A DNA stretch of 64,000 nucleotides, taken from positions 1-64,000 of the forward strand of contig DATEOC010000052.1 in NCBI GenBank assembly GCA_035274425.1, in the 5' to 3' direction. The notes beneath the pieces were generated by a model. That model did no database searches. It was not told the origin of the DNA and saw only the letters and a list, made by a program, of their open reading frames with translations. This stretch comes from JADMIH01 sp035274425. Lineage in GTDB: Bacteria; Chloroflexota; Chloroflexia; QHBQ01; JADMIH01. Positions 60,357-64,000 of the stretch are shown one piece after another. The position numbers were made by a program, and so were the translations under genes. Position 1 is the stretch's first letter; each line of letters starts with the position of its first letter.

Positions 60357-61700
60357 ATGCGTATAGCTCTCTTTGTTGGCACATTTCCGGTCGTGTCGGA
60401 GACCTTTATCCTGCGCCAGGTAACTGGCCTCCGGGACATGGGGCACGAGATAGACATCTTCGCTGAGACGCGACCGGATAGGGGAAGGCCCGTCCAGCCG
60501 GAGGTGAGCAACTACCGCCTACTCTCTCGCACAACATACATGGACCTGCCACCCGACGGCGGGTACTGGGAGATGCCGGTGCTGCCGCTCACAGGCAAGA
60601 CCTGGCTGCCGGGGTCGAGCCAGCCAGTGCTGAACATTGTGCGGGTGCTACGAGCGCTGCCGCTCTTCATGAAATGCTTGGTAAGCTCGCCTGCTCTCAC
60701 CCGGAAGGTGCTCACTCGTTCCGAGTACGGCTATCAGGCAAGGAGCCTCTCTGCCCTTTACAGGCTTGGCAAGCTCCTCTCACTACCGCGCAGGCGCATG
60801 CCCTACAGTGTCATCCATGCCCACTTCGGTCCGGTGGCGAACAGCTTCAGGTTCGCGAAGCGGTTGTGGGGCGCTCCCCTGGTAGTAAGCTTCCACGGCT
60901 ATGACTTCGCGGCATGGCCCAGGAAATCGGGTCACCCCGGCTACGGTGCGCTCTTCGCTACTGCGGATGCGATTACGGCGAACAGCAGCTACACCGCAAA
61001 TGAGCTACTGAAACTAGGTTGCCCCGCCCGCAAGCTGCATAAGCTCCCTATGGGCGTTGAGCTAAGGGACTTACCCTTCAGCGCACGCACCCTGGCCCCC
61101 GGCGAAACGGTAAGGGTGCTCACCGTTGGCCGATTGGTCGAGAAGAAAGGGATAGAGTACGGCATACGTGCCATAGAGGAAGTGAGAAAACAGTATGCCA
61201 ACATACGGTACGACGTGATCGGAGACGGGCCTCTGCGCGGCCAGGTCACACAACTGGTTACACAGCTTGGGCTGGAGATGGCCATCAACATGCATGGCGA
61301 GCAGAATAGTGACTATGTACAGCGGCTGATGTCCGAGGCGCACATTTTCATGCTCCCAAGCGTTACGGCTGCCGATGGCGACCAGGAGGGGCAGGGCCTC
61401 GTGTTGCAGGAGGCGCAGGCCCACGGATTGCCGGTGGTTGCCACCGACCATAACGGCTTTCCAGAAAGCATACTCCCCGGCCTGTCAGGTTTCCTCGTGC
61501 CGGAGCGTGATGTCCCGGCGTTAGCAGAGCGTTTGGGCTATCTGATCGGCAACCCACACCTCTGGGCCAACATGGGGCGCAGGGGGCGAGACTATGTGGA
61601 GGAGAAGTTCGACAGCGATAAGCTGAACCACAGGCTCGCTGAGTTATACCGGCACGCGATCAATGAGTACTGGGGCAACAGCGTGATGCGTGATACGTGA
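60357..61700 (+). CDS. GT4-family glycosyltransferase, WcaL-like
   Basis: A 447-residue enzyme with FVGTFPVVSETFILRQVTGL at the N-terminus, a signature of the WcaL-like exopolysaccharide transferases. The C-terminal donor domain has TVGRLVEKKGIEYGI and EGQGLVLQEAQAHGLPVVAT. HAHFGPVANSFRFAK matches the usual HxHF segment. It should add a sugar to a lipid-linked or nascent polysaccharide. The gene is followed by heptamer and CGCCAAG repeats before the pyruvyltransferase gene. Confidence 0.9.
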   Translation: MRIALFVGTFPVVSETFILRQVTGLRDMGHEIDIFAETRPDRGRPVQPEVSNYRLLSRTTYMDLPPDGGYWEMPVLPLTGKTWLPGSSQPVLNIVRVLRALPLFMKCLVSSPALTRKVLTRSEYGYQARSLSALYRLGKLLSLPRRRMPYSVIHAHFGPVANSFRFAKRLWGAPLVVSFHGYDFAAWPRKSGHPGYGALFATADAITANSSYTANELLKLGCPARKLHKLPMGVELRDLPFSARTLAPGETVRVLTVGRLVEKKGIEYGIRAIEEVRKQYANIRYDVIGDGPLRGQVTQLVTQLGLEMAINMHGEQNSDYVQRLMSEAHIFMLPSVTAADGDQEGQGLVLQEAQAHGLPVVATDHNGFPESILPGLSGFLVPERDVPALAERLGYLIGNPHLWANMGRRGRDYVEEKFDSDKLNHRLAELYRHAINEYWGNSVMRDT

Positions 61701-61835
61701 TGCGTGATGCGTGAACCGCCAAGACGCCAAGAGCGCCAAGGAACCGCCAAGATTTTTATGGATTAATCATCTATCGTCTATCGTCTATCGTCTATCGTCT
61801 ATCGTCTTTCATCACGCATCACGTTTCACGCATCA
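61683..61835. repeat. Mixed repeat tract (GTGATGC, CGCCAAG, GTCTATC units)
   Basis: GTGATGC heptamers (61683-61715, starting inside the end of the GT4 gene), the CGCCAAG repeat (61713-61754, also at 45484), and GTCTATC then CATCACG heptamers (61767-61835). Three repeat classes in 150 bp. Confidence 0.85.
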
Positions 61836-61855
61836 CCTTCTGGAGGCCCGCAGCT

Positions 61856-63070
61856 ATGAAGCTTTTCTACCATAAAGACCCGGTTGGCAACTTCGGGGAT
61901 GACCTGAACACATGGTTGTGGCCGCGGGTGGCCCCTGGTTTGCTGGATAACGACGAGGGCACCCTCTTCATCGGAATCGGCACGATACTGGACAACCGCA
62001 TACCTGATGCCCCACTGAAGTTGGTATTCGGCACAGGGACAGGGTATGGACGTATGCCCGCGCTTGATGAGCGATGGAGGATATGCTGCGTGCGTGGACC
62101 TCTCACTGCGAGGGCTTTAGGGCTACCCCAGGAGCTGGCTATAACCGATCCGGCTATGCTCGTCAGAAATGTCATGCCTGAAGAGAGGCCAGGGACATAT
62201 TCTATCTCTTTGATGCCCCACCACCGCACGAAGATACGGGCAGGAGACGAGAACGTTGATCTGGAGACTGTGGTTAGAGACGCCGGTCTGCACTATATAG
62301 ACCCGGCGGCGGGTGCCGAGGTGGTATTGAAGTCAATCGCTGGCTCACAACTGGTGATTGCGGAGGCAATGCACGGTGCCATTGTTGCCGATGCGCTACG
62401 CATTCCCTGGATGCCGGTGCAGCTTTACGACCACATAAGCGACCTTAAGTGGCGGGATTGGTGCTACTCGACGGGTCTCGATTACTCGCCAGCTGTTCTT
62501 TCTCCTCGACCCGGGGAGGAGAAGCAGCGCGCGCTCTCCAGCTTTATCCGGGGGACCATCAGTTTACGCAGACCCATGCTCAGTCCTGATGGCGCGATAG
62601 CCGGCAAGATAAGGCTACTCGAGGAGAAACTAGCGCTGATCCGGCAAGAGCATGCGGACGCTTGTTGCCTTGAGGGAAGTGCTAAGATGCTGCCCGACCC
62701 TGAAGTGTGGAGGGACATTCCCTGGCTGTATGCTATGCATTCGGCCATCAGGGAACTGGGCGAGATACTACCTGTAGGTGCGACCTACATTCTGGTAGAT
62801 CAGGACGAGTGGGGTTCAGGGGCCATCCTGGCCGGGCGTGATGCTATCCCATTCACCGAACGTAACGGCATCTACTGGGGGCCGCCGGCCAGTGACGTTG
62901 TTGCCATCAACGAGTTGGAGAGGTTGAGAGCGGCTGGAGCGGCCTATTTGGTCTTCGCTTACCCATCATTCTGGTGGCTCGACTTCTACTCTCACTTCTC
63001 GCAACACCTGCGCTCCACCTATCCTGTGATGAAGCAAAGCCACTATCTGATTGCGTTTGATTTGGGGTGA
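61856..63070 (+). CDS. Polysaccharide pyruvyltransferase family protein
   Basis: A 404-residue protein. The first 240 residues match the PS_pyruv_trans fold: GNFGDDLNTWLWPRV at the N-terminus, GTGTGYGRMP, CCVRGPLTARALGL and a GSQLVIAEAMHGAIVADALR motif with the His common to the family. The C-terminal 150 residues are a separate domain that I do not recognise. Family members (such as CsaB) add ketal pyruvate to wall polysaccharide, which lets SLH proteins bind. Since three SLH proteins are encoded nearby, that role is attractive but unproven. GGAGG lies before the ATG. Confidence 0.85.
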   Translation: MKLFYHKDPVGNFGDDLNTWLWPRVAPGLLDNDEGTLFIGIGTILDNRIPDAPLKLVFGTGTGYGRMPALDERWRICCVRGPLTARALGLPQELAITDPAMLVRNVMPEERPGTYSISLMPHHRTKIRAGDENVDLETVVRDAGLHYIDPAAGAEVVLKSIAGSQLVIAEAMHGAIVADALRIPWMPVQLYDHISDLKWRDWCYSTGLDYSPAVLSPRPGEEKQRALSSFIRGTISLRRPMLSPDGAIAGKIRLLEEKLALIRQEHADACCLEGSAKMLPDPEVWRDIPWLYAMHSAIRELGEILPVGATYILVDQDEWGSGAILAGRDAIPFTERNGIYWGPPASDVVAINELERLRAAGAAYLVFAYPSFWWLDFYSHFSQHLRSTYPVMKQSHYLIAFDLG

Positions 63071-63230
63071 CGAATTCAAAATGCGAGTGACAAGAAAGAA
63101 TCTGAGTAAGAAAATAAGGATGTGTAAAACCCTATTGCAATTTGCGCGATTTTAAGCTACTTAACCTATGTAATGTGAAAAATGCGCATAATTCGTAACT
63201 CGTAACTATCAGCCAGCGGGAGACAAAGTG

Positions 63231-64000
63231 ATGATGAGCAACGCGGGTAAGCTGCTCAAGACTTCGGAAGTGGCCCAGAGACTGGGCCTGGATATCGCCA
63301 CGGTCGGGCGCTATATCAGGGAGGGGATACTACCCGCCACCGCTACCGCGGGTGGCCACCATCGCGTCTACGAAGATGACCTCCACGCATTCATGGCGGG
63401 CGTAACCCGCACCAAAAGCGATGGCGCAGTTGTGATAGCCCTGGCCAACCAGAAAGGTGGCGTTGGCAAGACCACAGCCACTGCCAACCTGGGCGTGCTA
63501 CTCTCCCAGATGGGGATGCGCGTCCTCCTGGTTGACCTCGACCCCCAGGGGCACCTCACATGGTCCCTCGGCCACAACCCCGACTCCCTCCCACAGACGA
63601 TATATGACGCTATGATAGGCGAGCGCGATTTCGACGCCACGCGGGTTATCCTCAAGACCGAATTCGGCGTGGACCTCGCCCCCAACAACATCGCCGCCAG
63701 CAACGCCGACCGCGAATTGAGCAACAAGCCGACGTGGGGCACGCGCCTCGCAAACGTGCTGCGCTCGGTGCGCGGCAACTACGACTACATCCTCCTGGAC
63801 GCCGGGCCGAGCCTCAACAGCCTCACCGTCAACGCCCTGTACGCCGCAGACTACGTGCTCGTGCCCACGCAGCTCGAAGTGCTATCGGTCAAGGGACTCC
63901 AACTCCTATTGGAGCGCATAGATGAAGCGCGAGCAGAAGCCAACCCCAGGTTGCAGATAGCGGGCGCTGTGGCGATGATGGTGCAGCAGGCCAACGCCTC
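63231..64000 (+). CDS. ParA-like ATPase with N-terminal MerR/excisionase-type HTH (partial)
   Basis: The reading frame is open at the window end, so the gene is partial. From ATG 63231 (GGGAGA upstream) the first 60 residues form a helix-turn-helix like those of MerR/excisionase proteins (LLKTSEVAQRLGLDIATVGR, then GGHHRVYEDDL). A ParA/Soj ATPase follows with deviant Walker A (NQKGGVGKTTATANL), LLVDLDPQG and DYILLDAGPSL. Most chromosomal ParA proteins lack this HTH. Fusion would let one protein bind specific DNA and drive ATP-dependent positioning. A parB gene may lie just outside the window. Confidence 0.88.
   Translation, partial: MMSNAGKLLKTSEVAQRLGLDIATVGRYIREGILPATATAGGHHRVYEDDLHAFMAGVTRTKSDGAVVIALANQKGGVGKTTATANLGVLLSQMGMRVLLVDLDPQGHLTWSLGHNPDSLPQTIYDAMIGERDFDATRVILKTEFGVDLAPNNIAASNADRELSNKPTWGTRLANVLRSVRGNYDYILLDAGPSLNSLTVNALYAADYVLVPTQLEVLSVKGLQLLLERIDEARAEANPRLQIAGAVAMMVQQANA

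Overview
The window reads as a chromosomal segment of a Chloroflexota-like (Chloroflexi) bacterium. This is inferred from sequence character only: large NB-ARC/TPR regulators, secreted proteins with long Thr/Pro-rich linkers ending in three S-layer homology (SLH) domains, SBBP-repeat and beta-helix exoproteins, a C-terminal WFERxRFEHHPE-type repeat, and MPxTG-type C-terminal anchors that point to a single-membrane envelope. No rRNA, tRNA, CRISPR array or complete insertion sequence was seen.

Layout. 0-9.5 kb: SAM methyltransferase, LuxR-type NB-ARC regulator, giant DUF2339 membrane protein, an FmdE remnant, MobA, and a phage-antirepressor-like gene with twin palindromic operators. 9.5-15.4 kb: small membrane protein, cupin, and a 1486-residue beta-helix/SLH exoprotein. 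15.7-21.8 kb: XRE-NB-ARC-TPR regulator, small hydrophilic proteins, an HTH protein, a sigma-70-family factor and a glycine-zipper protein. 21.9-29.8 kb: a complete phosphate regulon on the minus strand in the order phoB-phoR-pstS-pstC-pstA-pstB-phoU. 30-37 kb: GAF/PAS/GGDEF protein, caspase-like protease with a membrane anchor, a Nramp transporter plus tandem Usp behind a textbook promoter and DtxR/MntR-like operator, and a zinc-ribbon membrane protein. 37-42 kb: three secreted or anchored low-complexity proteins and an ECF sigma/anti-sigma pair. 42.4-49 kb: secreted intradiol dioxygenase-like protein and two SLH exoproteins. 49.3-63.1 kb: a glycan cluster with a GH-GT2 fusion, ABC exporter, APH-type kinase, three tandem paralogous glycosyltransferases, two GT4 enzymes, a PIG-L deacetylase and a polysaccharide pyruvyltransferase. 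The window ends inside an HTH-ParA fusion.

How the parts may work together (inference): SLH domains are known to bind pyruvylated wall polysaccharide, so the glycan cluster with its pyruvyltransferase could build the anchor for the SLH exoproteins encoded nearby.

The most unusual signal is the repeat load. Tandem repeats of many different sequences but always a 7-bp period occur between and inside genes. Long palindromic elements lie inside reading frames and are translated: three copies in the LuxR-NB-ARC gene, one in the middle glycosyltransferase paralog and one in the HTH gene. Paralogs in the same window lack the LuxR and glycosyltransferase inserts, which argues for insertion of mobile palindromes tolerated as surface peptides, similar in outcome to Rickettsia palindromic elements. 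Related palindromes form a 340-bp inverted repeat between pstS and pstC and a family of long hairpins behind exoprotein genes.
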